A DNA stretch of 52,500 nucleotides from Hydractinia symbiolongicarpus (GCF_029227915.1 NC_079888.1:7585001-7637500); one strand, 5' to 3'; shown: positions 28,639-38,252, counted from the stretch's first letter. Notes: generated by a model not told the origin, from the sequence alone. Numbers and translations: made by a program.

Positions 28639-28710
28639 GCTTCTATGTTGTAATAGTTAGCCCTCTGGACTTTGAATTCAGCGATCCGAGTTCAAATCTC
28701 GGTAGAACCT
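28639..28710 (+). tRNA. tRNA-Gln(UUG), degenerate
   Basis: G2C, D-stem U10, AAUAGUUA D loop and an anticodon-stem mismatch (GAATTCAG). Confidence 0.77.
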
Positions 28711-28916
28711 GACCTTCTTTTTGGATTCTGATTTAATCTTTTGTTTAAAGAAAACGTGAGGGAAAGGCTGATTTATTTAAAATTGACTAAACCATATTTG
28801 AATGCTTTCAAGTCATTTCTTCAAAATTTGCCAGGTTTTTGGCAGAACTCATGCTTAGAAGGGAATTGGTGATTTCTAAGGCGCGTTGGTAAGGCAATTA
28901 AAAGTGTATCAGAAAA

Positions 28917-28989
28917 CTCCCAACGCGGGGGCCGAACCCACAACCCTACGATGAAGAGTCTCATGCTGTACCGACTGCGCTAGCCGGGC
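28917..28989 (-). tRNA. tRNA-Lys(CUU), degenerate
   Basis: As 28294, with further T-arm change (CGCGGGGGCCG on +). Confidence 0.72.
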
Positions 28990-29172
28990 CGATTCGTTAT
29001 TAGATTCCGCCGTTAAAGCCGTCTTGGCCTTACACAACAATTGACCACACCTTAAATTACTTAAAATTGGGGCACTCGTGTAATCCCACTGTTTGAGCTG
29101 GTAAAAGGTTACGTGAGTCGAAACAGGTTCAGCAATGTTAGCTTTCCATAAAGTAGACGTGGTACAGAAACA

Positions 29173-29254
29173 GACAAGGTGGCCGAGTGGGTAAGGCGAT
29201 GGACTGCTAATCCATTGGGCTCTGCCCGCGTGTGTTCGAATCCCATCTTCGTCG
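29173..29254 (+). tRNA. tRNA-Ser(GCU)
   Basis: G4A acceptor; D loop GTGGGTAAGG; T stem GUGUG breaks one pair. Confidence 0.86.
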
Positions 29255-29261
29255 CACATTC

Positions 29262-29333
29262 GGTTCTATGGTGTAATAGTTAGCCCTCTGGACTTTGAAT
29301 CCAGTGATCCGAGTTCAAATCTCCGTAGAACCT
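29262..29333 (+). tRNA. tRNA-Gln(UUG), Q-A18
   Basis: T-stem 3' strand CUCCG adds a mismatch. Confidence 0.83.
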
Positions 29334-29539
29334 GACCTTCTTTTTGAATTCTGATTTAATCTTTTGTTTAAAGAAAACGTGAGGGAAAGGCTGATTTATT
29401 TAAAATTGACTAAGCCATATTTGAATGCTTTCAAGTCATTTCTTCAACATTTTCCAGGTTTGTGGCAGAACTCATGCTTAGAGGAGAATTGGTGATTTCC
29501 ACGGCGCGTTCGTAATGCAATTAAAAGTGTATCAGAAAA

Positions 29540-29612
29540 CGCCCAACGTGGGGCTCGATCCCACAAACCTGAGATTAAGAGTCTCATGCTCTACCGACTG
29601 AGCTTGCCGGGC
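29540..29612 (-). tRNA. tRNA-Lys(CUU)
   Basis: U54A T loop, altered variable region (CACAAACCTGAG on +), and A9 changed (AGCTTGCCGG on +). Confidence 0.86.
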
Positions 29613-29795
29613 CTCTTCGTTATTAGGTTCCGCCATTAAAGCCGTCTTGGACTTACACAACAATTGACCATGCCTAAGATTACTTAAAATTGGGCCACTC
29701 GCGTAATCCTACTGTTTGGGCTGGTAAACAGTTACGTGAGTCAAAACAGGTTCAGCAATGTTAGCTTTCCATAAAGTAGACGTGGTACAGAAACA

Positions 29796-29877
29796 GACGA
29801 GGTGGCCGAGTGGTTAAGGCGATGGACTGCTAATCCTTCGGGCTCTGCCCGCGTGGGTTCGAATCACATCTTCGTCG
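29796..29877 (+). tRNA. tRNA-Ser(GCU)
   Basis: Variable arm starts CCTTCGGG; T stem broken once (GAATCACATC). Spacer to Gln is CACATGC in this lineage. Confidence 0.9.
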
Positions 29878-29884
29878 CACATGC

Positions 29885-29956
29885 GGTTCTATGGTGTAAT
29901 GGTTAGCACTCTAGGCTTTGAATCCAGCGATCCGAGTTCAAATCTCGGTAGAACCT
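29885..29956 (+). tRNA. tRNA-Gln(UUG)
   Basis: Anticodon stem CUAGG mispairs once; rest canonical. Confidence 0.89.
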
Positions 29957-30162
29957 GACCTTCTTTTTGAATTCTTTTTTAATCTTTTGTTTAACAAATA
30001 GGTGAGGGAAAGGCTGATTTATTTAAATTTGAATAAGCCATATTTGAATGCTTTCAAGTCATGTCTTCAACATTTGCCAGGTTTATGGCAGAACTCACGC
30101 TTAGAGGAGAGTTGGTGATTTCCACGGCGCGTTCGTAATACAATTAAAAGTGTATCAAAAAA

Positions 30163-30235
30163 CGCACAACGTGGGGCTCGAACCCACGACCCTGAGATTT
30201 AGAGTCTCATGCTCTACCGACTGAGCCAGCCTGGC
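30163..30235 (-). tRNA. tRNA-Lys body with CUA anticodon, degenerate
   Basis: Loop CUCUAAA: TAG on + at 30200-30202, so the anticodon CUA would read the amber codon UAG. The acceptor has at least two mismatches (GCCAGGC with GUUGUGC), so it is probably inactive. Confidence 0.8.
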
Positions 30236-30418
30236 TGATTCGGTATTAGGTTCCGCCATTAAAGCCGTCTTGGACTAACGCAACAATTAACCACACCTAA
30301 GATTACTTAAAATTGGGCCACTCGCGTAATCCTACTGTTTGGGCTGGTAAAAGGTTACGCAAGTCAAAACAGGTTCAGCAATGTTAGATTTCCATAAAGT
30401 AGACGTGGTACAGAAACA

Positions 30419-30500
30419 GACGAGGTGGCCGAGTGGTTAAAGAGACGGACTGCTAATCCTTTGGGCTCTGCCCGCGTGGGTTCGAATCCCATCTTCGTCG
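30419..30500 (+). tRNA. tRNA-Ser(GCU)
   Basis: D-arm and 5' anticodon-stem changes (TTAAAGAGACGG); variable arm CCTTTGGG. Confidence 0.87.
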
Positions 30501-30507
30501 CACATTC

Positions 30508-30579
30508 GGTTCTATGGTGTAATGGTTAGCACTCTGGACTTTGAATCCAGCGATCCGAGTTCAACTCTCGGTAGAACCT
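30508..30579 (+). tRNA. tRNA-Gln(UUG), Q59C
   Basis: Only A59C. Confidence 0.97.
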
Positions 30580-30785
30580 GACCTTCTTATTGAATTCTGA
30601 TTTAATCTTTTGTTTGAAAAATACGTGAGGGAAAGGCTGATATATTCAAAATTGAATAAGCCATATTTGAATGCTTTCAAGTCATTTCTTCAACATTTGC
30701 CAGGTTTATGGCAGAACTTATGCTTAGTGGAGAATTGGTGATTTGCACGGCGCGTTCGTAATACAATTAAAAGTGTATCAAAAAA

Positions 30786-30858
30786 CGCCCAACGTGGGGC
30801 TCGAACCCACGACCCTGAGATTAAGAGTCTCATGCTCTACCGACTTAGCCAGCCGGGT
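30786..30858 (-). tRNA. tRNA-Lys(CUU)
   Basis: Canonical 3' half; G1A opens the terminal pair (CCGGGT on +); D arm ACTTAGCC on +. Confidence 0.89.
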
Positions 30859-30896
30859 TGATTCGGTATTAGGTTCCGCCATTAAAGCCGTCTTGG

Positions 30897-31114
30897 ACTT
30901 ACGCAACAATTGACCACACCTTAAATTACTTAAAATTGGGCCACTCGCGTAATCCTACTGTTTGGTTTAGTAACAGGTTACGTGAGTCGAAACAGGTTCA
31001 GCAAAACTTACGCAACAATTGACCACACCTTAAATTACTTAAAATTGGGCCAGTCGCGTAATCCGACTGTTTGGGCTAATAAAAGGTTACGTGAGTCGAA
31101 ACAGGTTCAGCAAT
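30897..31114 (+). repeat. 109-bp direct duplication in Lys/Ser spacer
   Basis: The segment beginning ACTTACGCAACAATTG occurs at 30897 and again at 31006, lengthening the unit to 732 bp. A GGTTCAGCAA stretch is at the junction. Confidence 0.9.
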
Positions 31115-31150
31115 GTTAGCTTTCCATAGAGTAGACGTCGTAACGAAAAA

Positions 31151-31232
31151 GACGAGGTGGCCGAGTGGTTAAGGCGATGGACTGCTAATCCTTCGGGCTG
31201 TGCCCGCGTGGGTTCGAATCACATCTTAGTCG
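31151..31232 (+). tRNA. tRNA-Ser(GCU)
   Basis: Variable arm CTTCGGGCTGTGCCC; T stem ATCACAT mismatch; 3' acceptor CUUAGUC mismatch. Confidence 0.87.
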
Positions 31233-31239
31233 CACATGC

Positions 31240-31311
31240 GGTTCTATGGTGTAATGGTTAGCACTCTGGACTTTGAATCCAGAGATCCGAGTTCAAATCT
31301 TGGTAGAACCT
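31240..31311 (+). tRNA. tRNA-Gln(UUG)
   Basis: C43A opens an anticodon-stem end pair (CAGAGATCC); T-stem G-U wobble (CTTGG). Confidence 0.91.
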
Positions 31312-31517
31312 GACCTTTTTTTTGAATTCTTTTTTAATCTTTTGTTTAACAAATACGTGAGGGAAAGGCTGATTTATTTAAAATTGACTAAGCCATATTT
31401 GAATGCTTTTAAGTCATTTCTTCAACATTTGCAAGGTTTATGGCAGAACTCATGCTTAGAGGAGAATTGGTGATTTCCACGGCGCGTTCGTAATGCAATT
31501 AAAAGTGTATCAGAAAA

Positions 31518-31590
31518 CGCCCAACGTGGGGCTCGAACCCACGACCCTGAGATTAGGAGTCTCATGCTCTACCGACTGAGCTAGCTGGGC
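31518..31590 (-). tRNA. tRNA-Lys body with CCU anticodon
   Basis: Loop CUCCUAA: AGG on + at 31555-31557, so anticodon CCU would read AGG (Arg). Acceptor 5' GCCCAGC has G5A; T arm canonical. Confidence 0.9.
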
Positions 31591-31773
31591 TGATTCGTTA
31601 TTAGTTTCCGCCATTAAAGCCGTTTTGGACTAACGCAACAATTAACCACACCTAAGATTACTTAAAATTGGGCCACTCGCGTAATCCTACTGTTTGGGCT
31701 AGTAAAAGGTTACGCAAGTCAAAACAGGTTCAGCAATGTTAGATTTCCATAAAGTAGACGTGGTACAGAAACA

Positions 31774-31855
31774 GACGAGGTGGCCGAGTGGTTAAGGCGA
31801 TGGACAGCTAATCCTTTGGGCTCTGCCCGCGTGGGTTCGAATCCCATCTTCGTCG
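31774..31855 (+). tRNA. tRNA-Ser(GCU), U33A
   Basis: Loop CAGCUAA: U33 is A, which disturbs the anticodon U-turn; rest near canonical. Confidence 0.89.
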
Positions 31856-31862
31856 CACATTC

Positions 31863-31934
31863 GGTTCTATGGTGTAATGGTTAGCACTCTGGACTTTGAA
31901 TCCAGCGATCCGAGTTCAACTCTCGGTAGAACCT
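31863..31934 (+). tRNA. tRNA-Gln(UUG), Q59C
   Basis: Only A59C. No Lys gene follows in this unit. Confidence 0.97.
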
Positions 31935-32014
31935 GACCTTCTTTTTGAATTCTGATTTAATCTTTTGTTTGAAAAATACGTGAGGGAAAGGCTGATATAT
32001 TCAAAATTAACTAA

Positions 32015-32035
32015 GCCATATTTTGGGCTGGTAAA
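32015..32035 (+). other. Deletion junction, Lys gene lost
   Basis: GCCATATTT from the Gln/Lys spacer is joined to TGGGCTGGTAAAA from the Lys/Ser spacer, so Ser genes 31774 and 32103 lie only 329 bp apart. Confidence 0.88.
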
Positions 32036-32102
32036 AAGTTAACTGAGTAGAAACAGGTTCAGCAATGTTAGCTTTCCATAGAGTAGACGTCGTAACGAAA
32101 AA

Positions 32103-32184
32103 GACGAGGTGGCCGAGTGGTTAAGGCGATGGACTGCTAATCCTTCGGGCTGTGCCCGCGTGGGTTCGAATCACATCTTCGTCG
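32103..32184 (+). tRNA. tRNA-Ser(GCU)
   Basis: Variable arm CTTCGGGCTGTGCCC; ATCACAT T-stem mismatch; acceptor canonical. Confidence 0.9.
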
Positions 32185-32191
32185 CACATGC

Positions 32192-32263
32192 GGTTCTATG
32201 GTGTAATGGTTAGCACTCTGGACTTTGAATCCAGCGATCCGAGTTCAAATCTTGGTAGAACCT
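32192..32263 (+). tRNA. tRNA-Gln(UUG)
   Basis: Q-canonical apart from a T-stem G-U wobble (CTTGG). Confidence 0.95.
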
Positions 32264-32469
32264 GACCTTTTTTTTGAATTCTTTTTTAATCTTTTGTTTA
32301 ACAAATACGTGAGGGAAAGGCTGATTTATTTAAAATTGACTAAGCCATATTTGAATGCTTTCAAGTCATTTCTTCAACATTTGCAAGGTTTATGGGAGAA
32401 CTCATGCTTAGAGGAGAATTGGTGATTTCCACGGCGCGTTCGTAATGCAATTAAAAGTGTATCAGAAAA

Positions 32470-32542
32470 CGCCCAACGTGGGGCTCGAACCCACGACCCT
32501 GAGATTAAGAGTTTCATGCTCTACCGACTGAGCTAGTCGGGC
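32470..32542 (-). tRNA. tRNA-Lys(CUU)
   Basis: A30xC40 mismatch in the anticodon stem (GAGTTTCATG on +); G6A in acceptor; T arm canonical. Confidence 0.92.
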
Positions 32543-32725
32543 TGATTCGTTATTAGGTTCCGCCATTAAAGCCGTCTTGGACTTACGCAACAATTGACCA
32601 CACCTAAGATTACTTAAAATTGGGCCACTCGCGTAATCCTACTGTTTGGGCTGGTAAGAGGTTACGTGAGTCGAAACTGGTTCAGCAATGATAGCTTTCG
32701 ATAAAGTAGACGTGGTACAGTAACA

Positions 32726-32807
32726 GACGAGGTGGCCAAGTGGTTAAGGCGATGGTGTGTTAATCCATTGGGCGCTGCTCGAGTGGGTTCGAATCCCATC
32801 TTCATCG
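32726..32807 (+). tRNA. tRNA-Ser body with GUU anticodon
   Basis: Loop GUGUUAA: GTT at 32759-32761 in place of GCT, reading AAC/AAU (Asn). Long variable arm GGGC-GCU-GCUC still pairs. Defects: U31xU39 and C3xA70. SerRS recognises the variable arm and not the anticodon, so Ser charging is expected. Confidence 0.88.
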
Positions 32808-32814
32808 CACATTC

Positions 32815-32886
32815 GGTTCTATGGTGTAATGGTTAGCACTCTGGGCTTTGAATCCCGCGATCCGAATTCAAATCTCGGTAGAATGT
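32815..32886 (+). tRNA. tRNA-Gln(UUG), degenerate
   Basis: 3' end UAGAAUGU mispairs with the acceptor; anticodon stem and T stem (CCGAA) altered. Likely pseudogene. Confidence 0.75.
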
Positions 32887-33091
32887 GACTTTCTTTCTGA
32901 ACTCTGATTTAAACATTTGTTTGAAAAATACGTGGGGAAGGGATGATTTATCTAAAATTGACTAAGCCATATTTGAAAGCTTTCAAGACATTTCTTCAGC
33001 ATTTGCCAGGTTTATGGCAGAACTCATGCTTAGAGGAGAATTAGTGATTTCCATGGCGCGTTCGTAATGCAATTAAAAGTGTATCAGAAAA

Positions 33092-33164
33092 CGCCCAACG
33101 TGAGGCTCGAAACCACGACCCTGAGATTAAGAGTGTCATGCTCTACCGACTGAGCTAGCCGGGC
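33092..33164 (-). tRNA. tRNA-Lys(CUU)
   Basis: C30xC40 in the anticodon stem and U53xC61 in the T stem (GTGAGGCTCGAAACCAC on +). Confidence 0.84.
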
Positions 33165-33347
33165 TGATTTGTTATTACGTTCCGCCATTAAAGCCGTCAT
33201 GGACTTACGCAACAATTGACCACACCTAAGATTACTTAAAATTGGGCCAATCGCGTAATCCTACTGTTTGGGCTGGTAAAAGGTTACGTGTGGCGAAACA
33301 GGTTCAGCAATGTTAGCTTTCCATAAAGTAGACGTGGTACAGAAAGA

Positions 33348-33429
33348 GGCGAGGTGGCCGAGTCGTTAAGGCGATGGACTGCTAATCCGTTGGGCTCTGC
33401 CCGCGTGGGTTCGAATCCCATCTTCGTCG
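33348..33429 (+). tRNA. tRNA-Ser(GCU)
   Basis: Acceptor GGCGAGG (A2G wobble); D loop AGUCGUUAAG; variable arm CCGTTGGG. Confidence 0.91.
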
Positions 33430-33436
33430 CACATTC

Positions 33437-33508
33437 GGTTCTATGGTGTAATGTTTAGCACTCTGGACTTTGAATCCAGCGATCCGAGTTCAAATCTCGG
33501 TAGAACCT
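33437..33508 (+). tRNA. tRNA-Gln(UUG)
   Basis: G19U in the D loop (AATGTTTAG); rest canonical. Confidence 0.92.
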
Positions 33509-33714
33509 GACCTTCTCTTTGAATTCTGATTTAATCTTTTGTTAAAAAAATACGTGAGAGAAAGGCTGATTTATTTAAAATTGACTAAGCCATATTTGAA
33601 TGCTTTCAAGTCATTTCTTCAATATTTGCCAGGTTTATGGCAGAACTCAGGCTTAGAGGAGAATTGGTGATTTCCCCGGCGCGTTCGTAATGCAATTAAA
33701 AGTGCAGCAGAAAA

Positions 33715-33787
33715 CGCCCAACGTGGGGCTCGAATCCACGACCCTGAGATTAAGCGTTTCATGCTCTACCGACTGAGCTAGCCGGGC
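33715..33787 (-). tRNA. tRNA-Lys(CUU), degenerate
   Basis: U33G next to the anticodon, A30xC40, and A53xC61. Anticodon CUU kept. Confidence 0.82.
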
Positions 33788-33970
33788 TGATTCGTTATTA
33801 GGTTCCGCCATTAAAGCCGTCTTGGACTTATGCAACAATTGACCACACCTTAAATTACTTAAAATTGGGCCACTCGCGTAATCCTACTGTTTGGGCTGGT
33901 AAAAGGTTACGTGAGTCGAAACTGGTTCAGCAATGATAGCTTTCCATAAAGTAGACGTGGTACAGTAACA

Positions 33971-34052
33971 AACGAGGTGGCCAAGTGGTTAAGGCGATGG
34001 TCTGTTAATCCATTGGGCGCTGCTCGCGTGGGTTCGAATCCCATCTTCATCG
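33971..34052 (+). tRNA. tRNA-Ser body with GUU anticodon
   Basis: Loop CUGUUAA with U33 intact: GTT at 34004-34006. Defects: G1A, C3xA70, A31U. Confidence 0.87.
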
Positions 34053-34059
34053 CACATTC

Positions 34060-34131
34060 GGTTCTATGGTGTAATGGTTAGCACTCTGGACTTTGAATCC
34101 CGCGATCCGAGTTCAAATCTCGGTAGAACCT
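34060..34131 (+). tRNA. tRNA-Gln(UUG)
   Basis: One anticodon-stem mismatch (AATCCCGCG); rest canonical. Confidence 0.92.
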
Positions 34132-34337
34132 GACCTTCTTTTTGAATTCTGATTTAATCTTTTGTTTAAAGAAAACGTGAGGGAAAGGCTGATTTATTTA
34201 AAATTGACTAAACCATATTTGAATGCTTTCAAGTCATTTCTTCAAAATTTGCCAGGTTTTTGGCAGAACTCATGCTTAGAGGGGAATTGGTGATTTCTAA
34301 GGCGCGTTGGTAAGGCAATTAAAAGTGTATCAGAAAA

Positions 34338-34410
34338 CTCCCAACGCGGGGCCCGAACCCACAACCCTACGATGAAGAGTCTCATGCTGTACCGACTGCG
34401 CTAGCCGGGC
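34338..34410 (-). tRNA. tRNA-Lys(CUU), degenerate
   Basis: Same lineage as 28294/28917; region 28.75-29.3 kb and 34.17-34.75 kb are copies 5421 bp apart. Confidence 0.74.
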
Positions 34411-34593
34411 CGATTCGTTATTAGATTCCGCCGTTAAAGCCGTCTTGGCCTTACACAACAATTGACCACACCTTAAATTACTTAAAATTGGGGCACTCGT
34501 GTAATCCCACTGTTTGAGCTGGTAAAAGGTTACGTGAGTCGAAACAGGTTCAGCAATGTTAGCTTTCCATAAAGTAGACGTGGTACAGAAACA

Positions 34594-34675
34594 GACAAGG
34601 TGGCCGAGTGGGTAAGGCGATGGACTGCTAATCCATTGGGCTCTGCCCGCGTGTGTTCGAATCCCATCTTCGTCG
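34594..34675 (+). tRNA. tRNA-Ser(GCU)
   Basis: Same changes as 29173. Confidence 0.86.
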
Positions 34676-34682
34676 CACATTC

Positions 34683-34754
34683 GGTTCTATGGTGTAATAG
34701 TTAGCCCTCTGGACTTTGAATCCAGTGATCCGAGTTCAAATCTCCGTAGAACTT
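34683..34754 (+). tRNA. tRNA-Gln(UUG), Q-A18
   Basis: CUCCG T stem and 3' end UAGAACUU. Confidence 0.8.
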
Positions 34755-34960
34755 GACCTTCTTTTTGAATTCTGATTTAATCTTTTGTTTAAAGAAAACG
34801 TGAGGGAAAGGCTGATTTATTTAAAATTGACTAAGCCATATTTGAATGCTTTCAAGTCATTTCTTTAACATTTGCCAGGTTTATGGCAGAACTCATGCTT
34901 AGAGGAGAATTGGTGATTTCCACGGCGCGTTCGTAATGCAATTAAAAGTGTATTAGAAAA

Positions 34961-35033
34961 CGCCCAACGTGGGGCTCGAACCCACGACCCTGAGATTAAG
35001 AGTCTCATGCTCTACCGACTGAGCTAGCCGGGC
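34961..35033 (-). tRNA. tRNA-Lys(CUU), K-canonical
   Basis: No visible defect. Confidence 0.98.
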
Positions 35034-35216
35034 TGATTCGTTATTAGGTTCCGCCATTAAAGCCGTCTTGGACTTACGCAACAATTGACCACACCTAAGG
35101 TTACTTAAAATTGGGCGACTCGCGTAATCCTACTGTTTGGGCTGGTAACAGGTTACGTGAGTCGAAACAGGTTCAGCAATGTTAGCTTTCCATAAAGTGG
35201 ACGTGGTACAGAAACA

Positions 35217-35297
35217 GACCAGGTGGCCGAGTGGTTAAGGCGATGGACTGCTAATCCATTGGGCTCTGCCCGCGTGGGTTCGAATCTCACTTCGTCG
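35217..35297 (+). tRNA. tRNA-Ser(GCU), 81 nt
   Basis: Acceptor G4C (GACCAGG); junction one base short; T stem GAATCTCAC. Confidence 0.84.
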
Positions 35298-35304
35298 CAC
35301 ATTC

Positions 35305-35376
35305 GGTTCTATGATGTAATGGTTAGCACTCTGGACTTTGAATCCAGCAATCCGAGTTCAAATCTCCGTAGAACCT
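35305..35376 (+). tRNA. tRNA-Gln(UUG)
   Basis: G10A; T stem CUCCG mismatch; variable-loop A. Confidence 0.87.
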
Positions 35377-35581
35377 GACCTTCTTTTTGAATTCTATTTA
35401 ATCTTTTGTTTAACAAATACGTGAGGGAAAGGCTGATTTATTTAAATTTGAATAAGCCATATTTGAATGCTTTCAAGTCATTTCATCAACATTTGCCAGG
35501 TTTATGGCAGAACTCATGCTTAGAGGAGAATTGGTGATTTCCACGGCGCGTTCGTAATACAAATAAAAGTGTATCAAAAAA

Positions 35582-35654
35582 CGCCCATTGTGGGGCTCGA
35601 AACCACGACCCTGAGATTAAGAGTCTCATGCTCTACCGACTGAGCCAGCCGGGC
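35582..35654 (-). tRNA. tRNA-Lys(CUU), K-GG-like
   Basis: AAUGGGC acceptor; T stem GTGGGGCTCGAAACCAC on +; D stem GCC. Confidence 0.86.
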
Positions 35655-35692
35655 TGATTCGGTATTAGGTTCCGCCATTAAAGCTGTCTTGG

Positions 35693-35909
35693 ACTTACGC
35701 AACAATTGACCACACCTTAGAATACCTAAAATTGGGCCAATGCGTAATCCTACTGTTTGGGCTGGTAAAAGGTTACGTGAGTCGAAACAGGTTCAGCAAA
35801 ACTTACGCAACAATTGACCACACCTTAAATTACTTAAAATTGGGCCACGCGCGTAATCCTACTGTTTGGGCTGGTAAAAGGTTACGTGAGTCGAAACAGG
35901 TTCAGCAAT
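35693..35909 (+). repeat. 108-bp direct duplication in Lys/Ser spacer
   Basis: Copies begin at 35693 and 35801; same event type as 30897-31114. Confidence 0.88.
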
Positions 35910-35945
35910 GTTAGCTTTCCATAGAGTAGACGTTGTAAAGAAAAA

Positions 35946-36027
35946 GACGAGGTGGCCGAGTGGTTAAGGCGATAAACTGCTAATCCTTCGGGCTCTGTCC
36001 GCGTGGGTTCGAATCAGATCTTCGTCG
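35946..36027 (+). tRNA. tRNA-Ser(GCU)
   Basis: Anticodon stem weakened (GATAAACTGC); variable arm GCTCTGTCC; T stem ATCAGAT. Confidence 0.84.
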
Positions 36028-36034
36028 CACATGC

Positions 36035-36106
36035 GGTTCTATGGTGTAATGGTTAGCACTCTGGACTTTGAATCCGGCGATCCGAGTTCAAATCTCGGTA
36101 GAACCT
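36035..36106 (+). tRNA. tRNA-Gln(UUG)
   Basis: A42G gives a U-G wobble (TCCGGCG); otherwise canonical. Confidence 0.95.
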
Positions 36107-36312
36107 GACCTTCTTTTTGAATTCTTTTTTAATCTTTTGTTTAACAAATACGTGAGGGAAAGGCTGATTTATTTAAAATTGACTAAGCCATATTTGAATG
36201 CTTTCAAGTCATATCTTCAACATTTTCCAGGTTTGTGGCAGAACTCATGCTTAGAGGAGAATTGGTGATTTCCACGGCGCGTTCGTAATGCAATTAAAAG
36301 TGTATCAGAAAA

Positions 36313-36385
36313 CGCCCAACGTGGGGCTCGATCCCACAAACCTGAGATTAAGAGTCTCATGCTCTACCGACTGAGCTTGCCGGGC
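36313..36385 (-). tRNA. tRNA-Lys(CUU)
   Basis: U54A and the A9 change shared with 29540. Confidence 0.86.
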
Positions 36386-36568
36386 CTCTTCGTTATTAGG
36401 TTCCGCCATTAAAGCCGTCTTGGACTTACACAACAATTGACCATGCCTAAGATTACTTAAAATTGGGCCACTCGCGTAATCCTACTGTTTGGGCTGGTAA
36501 ACAGTTACGTGAGTCAAAACAGGTTCAGCAATGTTAGCTTTCCATAAAGTAGACGTGGTACAGAAACA

Positions 36569-36650
36569 GACGAGGTGGCCGAGTGGTTAAGGCGACGGAC
36601 TGCTAATCCTTTGGGCTCTGCCCGCGTGGGTTCGAATCCCATCTTCGTCG
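36569..36650 (+). tRNA. tRNA-Ser(GCU)
   Basis: GCGACGGACTGC and variable arm CCTTTGGG; near canonical. Confidence 0.95.
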
Positions 36651-36657
36651 CACATTC

Positions 36658-36729
36658 GGTTCTATGGTGTAATGGTTAGCACTCTGGACTTTGAATCCAG
36701 CGATCCGAGTTCAACTCTCGGCAGAACCT
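36658..36729 (+). tRNA. tRNA-Gln(UUG), Q59C
   Basis: 3' strand CAGAACC loses the innermost acceptor pair. Confidence 0.93.
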
Positions 36730-36935
36730 GACCTTCTTATTGAATTCTGATTTAATCTTTTGTTTGAAAAATACGTGAGGGAAAGACTTATATATTCAAA
36801 ATTGAATAAGCCATATTTGAATGCTTTCAAGTCATTTCTTCAACATTTGCCAGGTTTATGGCAGAACTTATGCTTAGTGGAGAATTGGTGATTTGCACGG
36901 CGCGTTCGTAATACAATTAAAAGTGTATCAAAAAA

Positions 36936-37008
36936 CGCCCAACGTGGGGCTCGAACCCACGACCCTGAGATTAAGAGTCTCATGCTCTACCGACTTAGCC
37001 AGCCGGGT
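36936..37008 (-). tRNA. tRNA-Lys(CUU)
   Basis: Same as 30786 (G1A), 6150 bp later. Confidence 0.89.
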
Positions 37009-37046
37009 TGATTCGGTATTAGGTTCCGCCATTAAAGCCGTCTTGG

Positions 37047-37264
37047 ACTTACGCAACAATTGACCACACCTTAAATTACTTAAAATTGGGCCACTCGCGT
37101 AATCCTACTGTTTGGTTTAGTAACAGGTTACGTGAGTCGAAACAGGTTCAGCAAAACTTACGCAACAATTGACCACACCTTAAATTACTTAAAATTGGGC
37201 CAGTCGCGTAATCCTACTGTTTGGGCTAATAAAAGGTTACGTGAGTCGAAACAGGTTCAGCAAT
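37047..37264 (+). repeat. 109-bp direct duplication in Lys/Ser spacer
   Basis: Copies begin at 37047 and 37156. Confidence 0.9.
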
Positions 37265-37300
37265 GTTAGCTTTCCATAGAGTAGACGTCGTAACGAAAAA

Positions 37301-37382
37301 GACGAGGTGGCCGAGTGGTTAAGGCGATGGACTGCTAATCCTTCGGGCTGTGCCCGCGTGGGTTCGAATCACATCTTCGTCG
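37301..37382 (+). tRNA. tRNA-Ser(GCU)
   Basis: Same as 32103. Confidence 0.9.
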
Positions 37383-37389
37383 CACATGC

Positions 37390-37461
37390 GGTTCTATGGT
37401 GTAATGGTTAGCACTCTGGACTTTGAATCCAGAGATCCGAGTTCAAATCTTGGTAGAACCT
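37390..37461 (+). tRNA. tRNA-Gln(UUG)
   Basis: Same as 31240. Confidence 0.91.
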
Positions 37462-37667
37462 GACCTTTTTTTTGAATTCTTTTTTAATCTTTTGTTTAAC
37501 AAATACGTGAGGGAAAGGCTGATTTATTTAAAATTGACTAAGCCATATTTGAATGCTTTTAAGTCATTTCTTCAACATTTGCAAGGTTTATGGCAGAACT
37601 CATGCTTAGAGGAGAATTGGTGATTTCCACGGCGCGTTCGTAATGCAATTAAAAGTGTATCAGAAAA

Positions 37668-37740
37668 CGCCCAACGTGGGGCTCGAACCCACGACCCTGA
37701 GATTAAGAGTCTCATGCTCTACCGACTGAGCTAGCTGGGC
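37668..37740 (-). tRNA. tRNA-Lys(CUU)
   Basis: Paralogue of the CCU copy at 31518 (6150 bp apart), but with the normal CUU anticodon; 5' acceptor GCCCAGC. Confidence 0.96.
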
Positions 37741-37923
37741 TGATTCGTTATTAGTTTCCGCCATTAAAGCCGTTTTGGACTAACGCAACAATTAACCACA
37801 CCTAAGATTACTTAAAATTGGGCCACTCGTGTAATCCTACTGTTTGGGCTAGTAAAAGGTTACGCAAGTCAAAACAGGTTCAGCAATGTTAGATTTCCAT
37901 AAAGTAGACGTGGTACAGAAACA

Positions 37924-38005
37924 GACGAGGTGGCCGAGTGGTTAAGGCGATGGACAGCTAATCCTTTGGGCTCTGCCCGCGTGGGTTCGAATCCCATCTT
38001 CGTCG
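37924..38005 (+). tRNA. tRNA-Ser(GCU), U33A
   Basis: Loop CAGCUAA, as at 31774. Confidence 0.89.
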
Positions 38006-38012
38006 CACATTC

Positions 38013-38084
38013 GGTTCTATGGTGTAATGGTTAGCACTCTGGACTTTGAATCCAGCGATCCGAGTTCAACTCTCGGTAGAACCT
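38013..38084 (+). tRNA. tRNA-Gln(UUG), Q59C
   Basis: Only A59C. No Lys gene follows. Confidence 0.97.
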
Positions 38085-38164
38085 GACCTTCTTTTTGAAT
38101 TCTGATTTAATCTTTTGTTTGAAAAATACGTGAGGGAAAGGCTGATATATTCAAAATTAACTAA

Positions 38165-38185
38165 GCCATATTTTGGGCTGGTAAA
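38165..38185 (+). other. Deletion junction, Lys gene lost
   Basis: Same CCATATTTTGGGCTGG junction as near 32025, 6150 bp later; Ser-to-Ser spacing 329 bp. Confidence 0.88.
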
Positions 38186-38252
38186 AAGTTAAGTGAGTAG
38201 AAACAGGTTCAGCAATGTTAGCTTTCCATAGAGTAGACGTCGTACAGAAACA

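Noticed and set aside
31273-31473. 66-codon plus-strand frames starting MNPAIRVQ or MNPEIRVQ in several units
   Set aside because: The start lies inside tRNA-Gln and the rest is AT-rich spacer. They exist only where a spacer indel or base change keeps the frame open.
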